From: Alkalihalobacillus trypoxylicola
GTDB lineage: Bacteria > Bacillota > Bacilli > Bacillales > Bacillaceae_D
Length of the DNA: 64,000 nucleotides
Assembly: GCF_001590785.1 (NCBI RefSeq)
Contig: NZ_LTAO01000040.1
Coordinates: 773 to 64,772 of the forward strand
Direction: 5' to 3'
In this document: positions 45,091-53,745 of the stretch, in pieces
Position numbering within the stretch: the stretch's first letter is position 1
Layout: each line of letters starts with the position of its first letter
Program-made: the position numbers and the translations under genes
The notes under the pieces: generated by a model
The model's input: the letters and a program-made list of their open reading frames with translations, nothing else
The model's database searches: none
What the model was told of the DNA's origin: nothing

Positions 45091-45729
45091 ATGGATGATT
45101 TGATAGAATTCTCAGAAATATTGAAAACAAAAGATGAATTAAGGGAATATATTGGTGAACCGAGTGCATTAGCAAAGGGAAAGGTTATCGAGCATTTAGA
45201 TGAGCATTGTTTGGATTTCATTAGTAAGTCTCCTTTTCTTATGCTTGCCACGAGTGATAATAATGGAAAAACAGATGTTTCACCACGTGGAGACAAAAGA
45301 GGATTTGTGAAGGTGTTAAATGAGAAACAGCTTTTAATTCCTGAACGACCTGGAAATAAAAGAATCGATTCCTTGATGAACTTGCTCGAAAACGCCTCTA
45401 TCTCTTTAATTTTTGTTATTCCAGGATTAGGTGAAACTTTACGCATAAAGGGAACGGCAACGATTATAAAAGACCGTGAATGGATGGAGCGGCTTATCGA
45501 GAACCAGCATATACCTAAGTTAGCGATTGCAGTTGAGGTCGAAAAGTGCTTTATTCATTGTGCAAAGGCCATGATTCGTTCGAACATATGGAAGGAATCG
45601 ACCTGGTTAAACAAGGAATCCTTGCCGAAAGCGGCAAAAATATTAAGAGATCATGCTCAACAATTAAACGTATCAGAAGCGCGAATCGAGAGTTCATTAC
45701 AAGAAGGCTATCAGAAAAGATTATATTAA
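45091..45729 (+). CDS. pyridoxamine 5'-phosphate oxidase-like FMN protein (MSMEG_1061 type)
   Basis: 212 residues, soluble. The split-barrel flavin-binding fold is indicated by SPFLMLATSDNNGKTDVSPRGDKRGFVKVLN and LLIPERPGNKRIDSLMNLLENASISLIFVIPG, followed by LRIKGTATII. The order matches the MSMEG_1061-like subgroup of PPOX proteins, which bind FMN or F420 and often reduce or sequester small molecules. The C-terminal extension EVEKCFIHCAKAMIRSNIW is typical. The reaction is unknown. AGGAGGAAGGAAG precedes the ATG. Confidence 0.87.
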   Translation: MDDLIEFSEILKTKDELREYIGEPSALAKGKVIEHLDEHCLDFISKSPFLMLATSDNNGKTDVSPRGDKRGFVKVLNEKQLLIPERPGNKRIDSLMNLLENASISLIFVIPGLGETLRIKGTATIIKDREWMERLIENQHIPKLAIAVEVEKCFIHCAKAMIRSNIWKESTWLNKESLPKAAKILRDHAQQLNVSEARIESSLQEGYQKRLY

Positions 45730-45802
45730 TCTACTAAAAGTACATAATTTCACGTACCGTATTCAGTTTTAAAAAATATATAAAATAATCAAAAGCAAAA
45801 AT

Positions 45803-46128
45803 AGAGCAGGGACAAAACGTCATTTAAAACATCACATTAGAGAATATAGGAAAAATATGTAATGTTAACAAACATCCATAACGACTTAGGAACCCTCCTT
45901 TTCAAAAAAGGAGGGTTTTTTGAACGGAATAAATTCCCTATGAAAGACGTAAGCTAGCGGACAGAAGACACGGAGACTCCAGTGGGAAGTAGTGGCCAGG
46001 CCGAAATCCACTTTTTAAAAAAAGTTAGTTCGGGCGCCACCCCACCGGACGCGAAGTGTCTTGGGTGAGCGAACAGGGGGGAACTAGAATGGTATAATCA
46101 TATATTCGTGAGTTTTGTCCCGACCTCT
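45803..46128 (+). repeat. family B structured repeat, copy 3, inside GGGACAAAAC inverted repeats
   Basis: AGAGCAGGGACAAAACG (45803-45819) and its mirror GTTTTGTCCCGACCTCT (46112-46128) bracket the element. Inside are the terminator-like hairpin AACCCTCCTTTT/AAAAGGAGGGTT (45891-45917) with a T run, and the structured stretch from AAGCTAGCGGACAGAAGACA to TGTCTTGGGTGAGCGAACAG, about 125 nt and closely similar to copy 2. Bracketing arms of the GGGACAAAAC type are common intergenic repeats in Bacillales. No gene is evident. Confidence 0.82.
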
Positions 46129-46250
46129 TTACTTTTTTTAATATGTCGATGTCATTTCTTAAATTTAGGTAGAACTATAGAAAAACAAACAAACATTCGC
46201 TACAATAGGGGTTAGTAATCTATGGTTAATCACTAGAAAGTGGTGATACT

Positions 46251-48548
46251 TTGTTTAAAACAACGTTATCAGAATTAATACAACAAATTTCAATGGATGA
46301 AAAATTTGCCGATCATATTTCCTACTGGCACAAAATGAAGGAAGTGGAGGCTAAAACTCTTCCTTTTCCTGCTGATATTCATAAAAATATTCAAGAAGCT
46401 TTAATTCTTAGAGGTATTTCGCAATTATATACTCATCAAGTTTCAGCCTATCATTATGCGAGTAATCAAAAGCATTTTGTAGCGGTAACACCAACGGCTT
46501 CTGGAAAGACATTATGCTACAATTTGCCTGTATTGCAGCAAATAATAAAGAATGAAAATAGTCGTGCGCTCTATTTGTTCCCAACTAAAGCATTAGCACA
46601 AGATCAAAAGAGTGAATTAAATGAATTGATAGATGAAATGGGTGTTTCATTAAAATGCTTCACCTATGATGGAGATACTTCGCCGACAATCAGACAGGCC
46701 GTAAGGAAAGCGGGTCATGTGGTAATGACCAATCCAGATATGCTGCATTCAGCGATTTTACCTCATCATACAAAGTGGGTTTCTTTTTTCGAGAATTTAA
46801 AATATGTCATTATTGACGAGCTTCATACGTACAGGGGTGTGTTTGGTAGTCATGTAGCCAATGTGATTCGGCGCTTAAAGAGAATCGCCGCTTATTACGG
46901 AAGTTCTCCGGTGTTTATTTGTACTTCAGCAACGATTGCTAACCCTAAAGAATTAGGAGAAATGTTAACAGGAGAAAAGATGCAATTGGTTGATAATAAC
47001 GGGGCTCCAAGAGGAAAAAAACACTTTTTATTTTATAATCCTCCTATTGTTAATCAATCTTTAAATATAAGAAAAAGCTCAACCTTTGAAGTCAATCAAT
47101 TAGCTAAATACTTTTTGAAGAATAAAATACAGACGATTGTTTTTGCTAAAAGTCGTGTACGAGTAGAAGTCATTTTAAGTCATCTTCAGCAATTAACAAG
47201 AAAAGAGCTAGCTGCAAAGTCGATACGAGGTTATCGAGGTGGGTATTTGCCAAAGCAAAGAAGAGAAATAGAGCATGGTCTCAGAGCTGGTGAAATTCTA
47301 GGAGTTGTTAGTACAAATGCCTTAGAGTTAGGAGTCGATATAGGCCAATTGCAGGTTTGTATAATGAACGGCTATCCGGGAGCGATTGCATCTGCTTGGC
47401 AGCAGGCAGGGCGTGCAGGTAGAAGACAATCAGAATCACTTGTCATTATGGTAGCAAGCTCGAATCCAATTGATCAATATGTGATTCAGCATCCTGAATA
47501 TTTTTTTGAACGCTCACCAGAAACAGCGAGAATTAATCCGGATAATTTAATCATTACGGTTGATCATTTAAAATGTGCTGCCTATGAGCTTCCATTTCGT
47601 AAAGGTGAAATGTTTGATGGGGTAGATGTGGAAGACATTTTAGAATTTTTAACAGACGAACAGGTTTTACATCAAAGTGGCGATAAATGGTATTGGATGA
47701 ATGATGCCTTTCCAGCTCATGGTATTAGTTTGCGATCGGCCTCTCAGGAAAATGTCGTTATTATTGATCAGAGTGAGCAAGGAAAAGCAACCGTTATTGG
47801 AGAGATGGATCGATTTAGTAGCATGACCTTGCTTCATGATGAGGCCATTTATATGCATCAAGGGATTCAATATCAAGTTGAATATCTAGATTGGGAAGAA
47901 AAGAAAGCTTTTGTAAGAGAAGTGTCTGTTGAATATTTTACTGATGCGAATCTTGCAGTTGAATTAAAAGTGTTAGAAGAAGATGAGTTACAGCAATCGG
48001 CAAAAACAAGTTTATCGTTTGGAGATGTTATGGTCCATGCGAAAGCGACGATTTTCAAGAAGATTCGTTTGTCTACCTTCGAAAACATTGGTTCAGGACC
48101 TATTCATCTTCCTGAGGAAGAACTACATACGAATGCTGTTTGGCTTAGCTTTTCAAAGGATTTAGAAAAGGTTTATGGAGAGGAATCCATTGAGAGGGCA
48201 TTAGTTGGATTAGCGAATGTTCTTTCACATGTAGCACCTGTTTTTGTCATGTGTGACTCTTCTGATATCCATGTAGTTCCACAATTAAAGGCTAATCATT
48301 CTGAGCAGCCAACTATATATATGTATGATCGTTATCCTGGAGGAATTGGTTTAGCAAAAGAGCTTTATAAGCATTTTTCCTCATTATTAGAGCAGGTTAA
48401 GCATTTAATTTCTTCCTGTGGGTGTGTAAAAGGGTGTCCTGCTTGTATTGGAGAACAGGGATTGGAAAAAGAAGGTTCAAAAGAAATGGTACGGACATTA
48501 TTGAGGTTTGCTGAAGTTAGAAAGGGCAATCAAGATGATAAAAAATAA
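46251..48548 (+). CDS. mrfA: MrfA-type helicase (YprA), mitomycin C repair
   Basis: 765 residues from TTG 46251. It is an SF2 helicase with Walker A TPTASGKT at about residue 81, the DExH box VIIDELHTYRG, SAT in ICTSATIANP, and the motif VI region QQAGRAGRR. The C-terminal DUF1998 domain carries the four-cysteine zinc motif CGCVKGCPACIGEQG. In B. subtilis this helicase works with the MrfB exonuclease in a UvrA-independent excision pathway for mitomycin adducts and crosslinks. The next gene, mrfB, overlaps its end by 14 bases, which supports coupled synthesis. Confidence 0.93.
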   Translation: MFKTTLSELIQQISMDEKFADHISYWHKMKEVEAKTLPFPADIHKNIQEALILRGISQLYTHQVSAYHYASNQKHFVAVTPTASGKTLCYNLPVLQQIIKNENSRALYLFPTKALAQDQKSELNELIDEMGVSLKCFTYDGDTSPTIRQAVRKAGHVVMTNPDMLHSAILPHHTKWVSFFENLKYVIIDELHTYRGVFGSHVANVIRRLKRIAAYYGSSPVFICTSATIANPKELGEMLTGEKMQLVDNNGAPRGKKHFLFYNPPIVNQSLNIRKSSTFEVNQLAKYFLKNKIQTIVFAKSRVRVEVILSHLQQLTRKELAAKSIRGYRGGYLPKQRREIEHGLRAGEILGVVSTNALELGVDIGQLQVCIMNGYPGAIASAWQQAGRAGRRQSESLVIMVASSNPIDQYVIQHPEYFFERSPETARINPDNLIITVDHLKCAAYELPFRKGEMFDGVDVEDILEFLTDEQVLHQSGDKWYWMNDAFPAHGISLRSASQENVVIIDQSEQGKATVIGEMDRFSSMTLLHDEAIYMHQGIQYQVEYLDWEEKKAFVREVSVEYFTDANLAVELKVLEEDELQQSAKTSLSFGDVMVHAKATIFKKIRLSTFENIGSGPIHLPEEELHTNAVWLSFSKDLEKVYGEESIERALVGLANVLSHVAPVFVMCDSSDIHVVPQLKANHSEQPTIYMYDRYPGGIGLAKELYKHFSSLLEQVKHLISSCGCVKGCPACIGEQGLEKEGSKEMVRTLLRFAEVRKGNQDDKK

Positions 48549-49800
48549 GCTGAATCGAATGAAAAATCACCTTGGTATGAAACCGAATCAAAAAGAAAAA
48601 GCACAGCCCATTGAAACGGCTCAAAAAAATGTGATGCCCGGTCTAGTCGAGCTTGACGAAAAATGGTCTAAGCTTGGCTTTAGCCCAAAATATTTTGAAA
48701 ATGAAGTAACATTCATTAAAGAAACTCGATATCCAGTCGATTCCATTCTCGGGCCCTATGCTTTTTTAGAATTAGAAAAGGTCGTAAAAAAATGGTCAGC
48801 TGTTACTTTCAATCATCCCCTTTCAGCAGCAAATGTTCCGGTTGAGCAATTATTATTTTTTGATATTGAAACAACAGGATTAAGCTCAGGTGCTGGACAT
48901 TCTATTTTTTTATTAGGGTATAGTAAAATAGAAAGAGATGAAGTACTTGTTCGACAATACCTATTGTCTGGACCTTCCTCAGAAGCGGCGTTTTATTATT
49001 ATTTTTTGAATGATATAGAGGCTCATCATAAGCTTGTAACGTATAATGGAAAAGCGTTTGATTGGCCACAGGTAAAAACAAGGCACACATTTGTTAGAGA
49101 CCAGGTACCGAATCTTCCTAAAATCGGACACTATGATTTACTTCATGCTGCAAGAAGGTTTTGGAAAGACACATTGCCTTCCTGCCGATTATCAATCGTA
49201 GAAAAAGAAATTTTACAGATTGATCGAATAGAAGATACACCAGGTTATCTCGCACCCATGCTTTACTTTGATTACTTAAATGAGCAGGAACCTTTGTATT
49301 TAGAAGGAATTATTAAGCATCATGAAATGGATGTGATGAGTCTTATTCCTTTATATATTCATATAAGTAGGATGATTTTAACAAATGAAAATGATGAATG
49401 GACTGAAAAAGAAAAATATGAAATAGCACGCTGGTTTTATTACTTAAAGGATGATGAAGAGGCGTTGCTTCGATTCCGAGCTTTAACAACCTCTAATGAT
49501 CTCCTAATCAAACATAACAGCCTGCTTCATTTGGCACTCATTTATAAAAAGAAAAAACAATTAGATCAGGCTTATGAGCTTTTTCAAATCCTAGCTCTAT
49601 CTGGAGAGCATCAAATCGTAAGTTTAGAAGAGCTAGCAAAATTATCGGAGCGAAAAAAGGATTATGATATCGCTTTGCTGCATTGTCAGAATGCCCTTAA
49701 GCTTATAAAAAATAATTCTTATTCTATAAAGGGAGAAAAGGTTAAAGAAGAACTTTTAAAACGTCAAAAAAGATTGTTTGTGAAGCTAGATGGGAAATAG
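48535..49800 (+). CDS. mrfB: MrfB-type DEDD exonuclease (YprB)
   Basis: 421 residues from ATG 48535 (GAAAGGG upstream). The RNase H-like 3'-5' exonuclease domain shows motif I FFDIETTGLSSG, motif II VTYNGKAFDWPQVKTRH and motif III KHHEMDVMSLIPLY, the metal-binding acidic residues of the DEDD superfamily. The last 110 residues form TPR-like helical repeats (ALLRFRALTTSNDLLIKHNSLLHLALIYKKK). It degrades DNA during mitomycin damage repair with MrfA, encoded just upstream. The longer open frame to 48508 has no ribosome site. Confidence 0.92.
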   Translation: MIKNKLNRMKNHLGMKPNQKEKAQPIETAQKNVMPGLVELDEKWSKLGFSPKYFENEVTFIKETRYPVDSILGPYAFLELEKVVKKWSAVTFNHPLSAANVPVEQLLFFDIETTGLSSGAGHSIFLLGYSKIERDEVLVRQYLLSGPSSEAAFYYYFLNDIEAHHKLVTYNGKAFDWPQVKTRHTFVRDQVPNLPKIGHYDLLHAARRFWKDTLPSCRLSIVEKEILQIDRIEDTPGYLAPMLYFDYLNEQEPLYLEGIIKHHEMDVMSLIPLYIHISRMILTNENDEWTEKEKYEIARWFYYLKDDEEALLRFRALTTSNDLLIKHNSLLHLALIYKKKKQLDQAYELFQILALSGEHQIVSLEELAKLSERKKDYDIALLHCQNALKLIKNNSYSIKGEKVKEELLKRQKRLFVKLDGK

Positions 49801-49982
49801 ATGATGAAACAGAACTATTTCCTGGGGAAGCGCATAAAATGAGGTTGTTTGCGAAAAAACTACAGAGCAATCTCTAACAATTTGTCGTATGATGTTTCTT
49901 TCTCGAAAAAAATGTCAAATATAAATGGTTTTAATTTGAACAAAAAGCTGAGTTTTTTGATGTAAATGGACGAAACAACTAG

Positions 49983-50011
49983 TACAACTGGCAGGCTTTA
50001 ATCATAGGTTA
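49983..50011 (+). promoter_or_regulatory. sigma-K-type promoter of cotD
   Basis: The -10 CATAGGTTA (50003-50011) is an exact match to CATAnnnTA, and TACA at 49983-49986 provides the -35 AC with a spacer of 15-16 bp. Transcription should start near 50018, just before the ribosome site, as expected for a late mother-cell gene. Confidence 0.68.
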
Positions 50012-50044
50012 ATAGTGACTCAAATAAAAAGGAGGAAATACCCT

Positions 50045-50443
50045 ATGCATTGTCATAAACCTATGCATCACTGTCAACAACCAGTCAATATGTGTCAAAA
50101 GCCTACAACAACGAAAGTAATGCCTGCAGTTGTTCATCCAACTAAACAAAATATTGTAGAGAAAACGTGTGAGTACATTGTTCCAGAAATACATCCAACT
50201 CATACCACTAATGTAACGAATCATGTTTATAAGCATGTTCATAGTTTCCCACACACGACTTCTAATCAACAAACGATTTCAAATCAGCAATTTGCAAGTG
50301 GACCAGGACCAGGACCAGTTGCTGGTGCAATGATGCCGCCACGTCCCCCTATGTATGGTGGCCAAATGATGGCACCGGGCTACGGTGCTCAAGCTCAAAT
50401 GCCTTGGAATATGGGTGGAGGAAATTGTAACTGTAAAAAATAA
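50045..50443 (+). CDS. cotD: inner spore coat protein CotD-like
   Basis: 132 residues from ATG 50045, nine bases after AAAGGAGG. It is rich in His, Cys and Pro (MHCHKPMHHCQQPVNMCQKP), with the core YIVPEIHPTHTTNVTNHVYKHVHSFPHT characteristic of CotD, a Gly/Pro/Met-rich tail and a final NCNCKK. Coat proteins of this type assemble on the forespore late in sporulation and crosslink through Cys and His. The sigma-K promoter fits. The position next to mrfB and ypsA matches the B. subtilis order. Confidence 0.92.
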   Translation: MHCHKPMHHCQQPVNMCQKPTTTKVMPAVVHPTKQNIVEKTCEYIVPEIHPTHTTNVTNHVYKHVHSFPHTTSNQQTISNQQFASGPGPGPVAGAMMPPRPPMYGGQMMAPGYGAQAQMPWNMGGGNCNCKK

Positions 50444-50449
50444 TAGGTG

Positions 50450-50480
50450 AAGGAAGTGAGTATAGAACTCGCTTCCTTTT
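50450..50480 (+). terminator. terminator after cotD
   Basis: AAGGAAGTGAG pairs with CTCGCTTCCTT (one G-U) across a seven-base loop and runs into TTTT. Confidence 0.8.
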
Positions 50481-50524
50481 CAATAGGAAGCAAATAAAAC
50501 GAAGTTAAAGGAGAACAGTATTTC

Positions 50525-51079
50525 ATGTTAAAAACGGTCGCTATTACTGGGTACAAGCCTCATGAGCTTGGGATTTTTAATCGTAAGCATGAAGGGATTA
50601 CATATATACAAAAAGCATTTGAAAGAAAACTAATCCCGCTAATCGATGACGGGTTAGAATGGGTCATTATTAGTGGTCAGCTTGGTGTTGAACTTTGGGT
50701 TGGAGAATTAATATTACAATGGAAAAAAACACGCTTTCCTCATTTGAAATTAGCTGTATTAACTCCTTTTTTACAGCAAGAAGAGCAGTGGAAGGAAGAA
50801 ACGAAGAGATATTATCAAGAAATAGTCAACCAAGCTGATTTTATCGATAGTATTACAAAAAGACCCTACGAAAACCCTAATCAGTTAAAGTTAAAAAATC
50901 AATTTATATTATCGAAAGTAGACGGATTAATTGCCTTATATGATGAGGAAAAAGAAGGAACGCCCATTTATTATATAAATGAAGCTAACATACAGAAAAA
51001 AGAAAGAAATTTTGAATTATTGCTAATAACGCCAGATGATATTAATATGATAGTAGAGGATGAATATTATCAAGAATAA
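50525..51079 (+). CDS. ypsA: YpsA, SLOG/DUF1273 family
   Basis: 184 residues of the YpsA family, a Rossmann-like SLOG fold thought to bind a nucleotide-derived ligand. Marks are VAITGYKPHELGIF, EWVIISGQLGVELWVGELILQWK, LAVLTPFLQQEEQW and SKVDGLIALYDEEKEGTPIYYINEA. In several Firmicutes YpsA affects cell division together with GpsB, and gpsB is the next gene downstream, so a functional link is likely. The enzymatic activity is unknown. AAAGGAG precedes the ATG. Confidence 0.94.
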   Translation: MLKTVAITGYKPHELGIFNRKHEGITYIQKAFERKLIPLIDDGLEWVIISGQLGVELWVGELILQWKKTRFPHLKLAVLTPFLQQEEQWKEETKRYYQEIVNQADFIDSITKRPYENPNQLKLKNQFILSKVDGLIALYDEEKEGTPIYYINEANIQKKERNFELLLITPDDINMIVEDEYYQE

Positions 51080-51215
51080 TGTTGAATAACGGAATTCCTT
51101 TGCTGATTAAAGAAAATCATTGGAATATCGTGAAAAATGCACAATTGAAATTGACAAGCGAGATAAGTTTTGAAAAAATAAGAATACTAACGTTTTCGGT
51201 ACAGGGGTGATTGAT

Positions 51216-51527
51216 TTGAATAAAAATGAAGTGCGATTTACGGCAGATGAAATTTTAAATAAAGAATTTAAGTCAAGTATGAGAGGCTATAATCAAGATG
51301 AGGTGGATAAATTTTTAGATGCTATTATTCAAGATTATGAAGCATTTAAGACAACCATTGCAAAGCTTGAAAAAGAAAACGCTCAATTACAAAGAGAATT
51401 AAAAAAAGCAAATGAGCGTCCACAAAAACAAGTAGCAGCTCCGACTGTTGGTAGTACAAACTATGATATTTTACAAAGACTATCTAATTTAGAAAAAGAG
51501 GTTTTTGGAAGTAAGCTCTATGAATAG
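51216..51527 (+). CDS. gpsB: cell-cycle protein GpsB
   Basis: 103 residues from TTG 51216, which has AGGGGTGA at the correct distance; the frame also offers GTG 51207, which lies within that site. The DivIVA-like membrane-binding N-terminus is [35 protein letters not shown], then a coiled coil, a short linker and the C-terminal hexamerising motif [18 protein letters not shown]. GpsB shuttles between side wall and septum and docks penicillin-binding proteins. It follows ypsA after about 135 bases with its own promoter space. Confidence 0.95.
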   Translation: MNKNEVRFTADEILNKEFKSSMRGYNQDEVDKFLDAIIQDYEAFKTTIAKLEKENAQLQRELKKANERPQKQVAAPTVGSTNYDILQRLSNLEKEVFGSKLYE

Positions 51528-51559
51528 GGCGATTATGAGTGTTTTAACAAGGAGATAAG

Positions 51560-51949
51560 ATGGTAGTAGAGGTTTATATTGACGGAGCAAGTGCAGGGAA
51601 TCCAGGACCTTCAGGTGCAGGCGTACTGATTAATTTTAAAAATGGAAAAGTTGAAGAGTTTTCAAAATCACTTTCTATCATGTCAAACCATGAAGCGGAA
51701 TATGAAGCCTTACTTTTTGCTCTAAACCTATGTTTACAAAAAGAAATCAAGATGGCTTCTTTTCGAACGGATTCTCAATTGATTGAACAGGCTATTGAGC
51801 GAAGATATGTAAAAAATCGTCAGTTTCAAAAATATTTAAATGAAGCACTCATTATGATTGATCAGTTCGATTTGTTTTTTATCAAATGGATTCCTAGTCA
51901 ATCAAATAAAAAGGCCGATCAATTAGCCAAGAATGCCATAAAAAGATAG
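51560..51949 (+). CDS. RNase HI-like protein
   Basis: 129 residues, a minimal RNase H fold. The acidic active-site set is D8 in YIDGASAGNPGPSG, Glu in NHEAEYEALLFAL, Asp in FRTDSQLI and a final Asp in NKKADQLAKNA. All four carboxylates are present, so RNA-DNA hybrid cleavage is plausible. It lacks the basic protrusion of E. coli RNase HI, like many Gram-positive short forms whose activity varies. It begins 32 bases after gpsB and ends at a small hairpin (GGATTTCC/GGAATCC) before rnpB. Confidence 0.88.
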   Translation: MVVEVYIDGASAGNPGPSGAGVLINFKNGKVEEFSKSLSIMSNHEAEYEALLFALNLCLQKEIKMASFRTDSQLIEQAIERRYVKNRQFQKYLNEALIMIDQFDLFFIKWIPSQSNKKADQLAKNAIKR

Positions 51950-52001
51950 GATTTCCTTCTTGGAATCCTTTCTTTTATATGTAGATAGCTTGGAAACTAG
52001 G

Positions 52002-52030
52002 TTGCAATAAGTGAGTATACACTGTATAAT
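52002..52030 (+). promoter_or_regulatory. sigma-A promoter of rnpB
   Basis: TTGCAA at 52002-52007, a 17-bp spacer and TATAAT at 52025-52030. The start is expected near 52037, slightly upstream of the mature RNA 5' end. Confidence 0.85.
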
Positions 52031-52047
52031 GAGTGAGGTCGCTTTAA

Positions 52048-52456
52048 CCAATAAAGTATTTAGGTAATCGCTGCACATTTGTGTAGAGGAAAGTCCATGC
52101 TCGCACAGACTGCGATGTCTGTAGTGTTCGTGCCTAGCGAAGTCATAAGCTAGGGTAGCTTGGGTTCATAGCCTGTGCTAACGGCAAGATAAGCACCTAA
52201 GTCATCCGATATGGTGTGAAGTCTTTGAAAGTGCCACAGTGACGTAGTCTGATTGGAAACAATTAGAGTGGAACGCGGTAAACCCCTCGAGCGAGAAACC
52301 CAAAACATGGTAGGGGCATCTTCTCTTTCGGAAATGAACGAATCAGAAGAACAAGAGTTGACTCTCTTGTAGATAGATGGTTACCACCGGAGTACGAGGT
52401 TCATCACCGTTTGCAGTACAAAGGAACAGAACATGGCTTATCAAATGCTTTCGAGA
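52048..52456 (+). ncRNA. rnpB: RNase P RNA, type B
   Basis: The catalytic RNA of RNase P, which cleaves 5' leaders from tRNA precursors. Universal blocks are present: GGTAATCGCTGC near the 5' end, GAGGAAAGTCCATGCTCGCAC (read over 52087-52107), GTGCCACAGTGACG, GTGGAACGCGGTAAACCCCT, CGAGCGAGAAACCC and the 3' block GTTTGCAGTACAAAGGAACA. The order and the insert between AAACCC and TAGATAGATGG mark the Bacillus type B form. The P1 helix pairs AAGTATTT (52054-52061) with AAATGCTT (52443-52450). The ends are approximate. Confidence 0.97.
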
Positions 52457-52475
52457 TGAAATAAAGTGACTGAGG

Positions 52476-52503
52476 AAATCCCTTTTAAGGGGTTTTTTTT
52501 GTT
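52476..52503 (+). terminator. terminator of rnpB
   Basis: AAATCCCTT pairs with AAGGGGTTT (one G-U) and continues into a T run. Confidence 0.88.
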
Positions 52504-52692
52504 TTTAACTAGGTGAGCGACTAAAATTTATATTCCTCTATAATATTAATAAAATGAAAATGGCTATTTATCAATAAATATCAATACAAAAACGCTTTAA
52601 AGGAATAAATTTTTTTATTTACATTCTAAGATTATTGTTTTAAGATAATACATAACTATTAGAAAATTAAAACTAAAGGGGCCCGTAAAAGA

Positions 52693-53670
52693 ATGAACAG
52701 AACTTGGAAAAAAATATCTGCAATCGCCATCTTAGGATTAGCTTTAACTGCCTGTGGTAATTCTGAAAATTCATCAGAAGGAGATAGTGATTTCACGGTA
52801 GGAGCAACACAAATAGTGGAGCATCCATCTTTAGACGCTGCTTATGAGGGATTTCAAGAAGCATTAAAGGATGCTGACTTAGAGGTCGACTATAAATTTT
52901 ATAGTGCTCAAGGAGACCCGAATAATTCACAGGCCAATGCGGAGAATTTAGTTGCTGATCAAGTAGACTTAATCTTTGCCAATTCTACACCTAGTGCTCA
53001 AAGTGCTCTTCAAGCGACAAATAGTATTCCAATTGTTTTTACATCGGTTACGGATGCTGTAGCAGGTGAATTAGTGACCTCAATGGATGAACCAGGTGAA
53101 AATATAACAGGTGTAGTTGACTTACATCCAGATACCATTCAATATACCGTTGATTTTATCGAAGAATATTTTCCGGGTTCGAATATTGGAATGATATATA
53201 ATGCAGGAGAGGCCAACTCTGTCACACAAATAGGTTTAGTTCATGAAGCGGTAGAAGGTACTAGCTTATCCATTATAGAAAGGTCGGTTGCTTCCTCTGC
53301 TGAGGTTCATCAGGCAGCTACTTCATTAGCGCCTGAGGTCGATGCTTTTTATATCATTACAGATAATACGGTTGTTTCAGCGTTAGATTCTGTTGTTCAA
53401 GTAGCAGATGATGAAGGTAAGCCGTTGTTTGTTGGAGAGCCAGATTCATTAGAAAAAGGTGGTTTTGCAACATTTGGAATAGATTATTTTTCAATTGGAT
53501 ATCGTTCAGGTGAAATGGCTGCACAAATATTAAAGGGTGAATCAACAACCTCAGATATCCCCGTAGAATATCCTCAGGATATGCAGTTATTTATTAATAA
53601 AACAGCCGCAGAAGCTCAAGGAGTAGAGTGGAATAGTGATTGGGATGAATCGGCAGAATTAGTAGAATAA
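52693..53670 (+). CDS. ABC transporter substrate-binding lipoprotein, TrpX-like
   Basis: 325 residues. Signal and lipobox: AIAILGLALTACGN. The mature protein is a periplasmic-binding-protein fold of the TrpX/YtmK group (PF04392): GATQIVEHPSLDAAYEGFQEAL, NLVADQVDLIFANSTPSAQSALQAT, IPIVFTSVTDAVAGELV, ITGVVDLHP and GFATFGIDYFSIGYRSGEMAAQIL. Members bind tryptophan, other aromatic amino acids or related small molecules; the ligand is unknown. No T-box or riboswitch is visible upstream. The permease and ATPase genes follow. Confidence 0.92.
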   Translation: MNRTWKKISAIAILGLALTACGNSENSSEGDSDFTVGATQIVEHPSLDAAYEGFQEALKDADLEVDYKFYSAQGDPNNSQANAENLVADQVDLIFANSTPSAQSALQATNSIPIVFTSVTDAVAGELVTSMDEPGENITGVVDLHPDTIQYTVDFIEEYFPGSNIGMIYNAGEANSVTQIGLVHEAVEGTSLSIIERSVASSAEVHQAATSLAPEVDAFYIITDNTVVSALDSVVQVADDEGKPLFVGEPDSLEKGGFATFGIDYFSIGYRSGEMAAQILKGESTTSDIPVEYPQDMQLFINKTAAEAQGVEWNSDWDESAELVE

Positions 53671-53674
53671 TAAG

Positions 53675-53712
53675 GAAACCGACCTGTCCGAGCTATGTGA
53701 CAAGTCGGTTTC
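53675..53712 (+). terminator. intra-operon hairpin after the binding-protein gene
   Basis: GAAACCGACCTGTC pairs with GACAAGTCGGTTTC (one mismatch). The T run after it is weak. Such hairpins usually allow partial readthrough, giving more binding protein than permease. Confidence 0.7.
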
Positions 53713-53745
53713 ATTTGTTCCCAAAACACTAAGGAGGATTATGTT

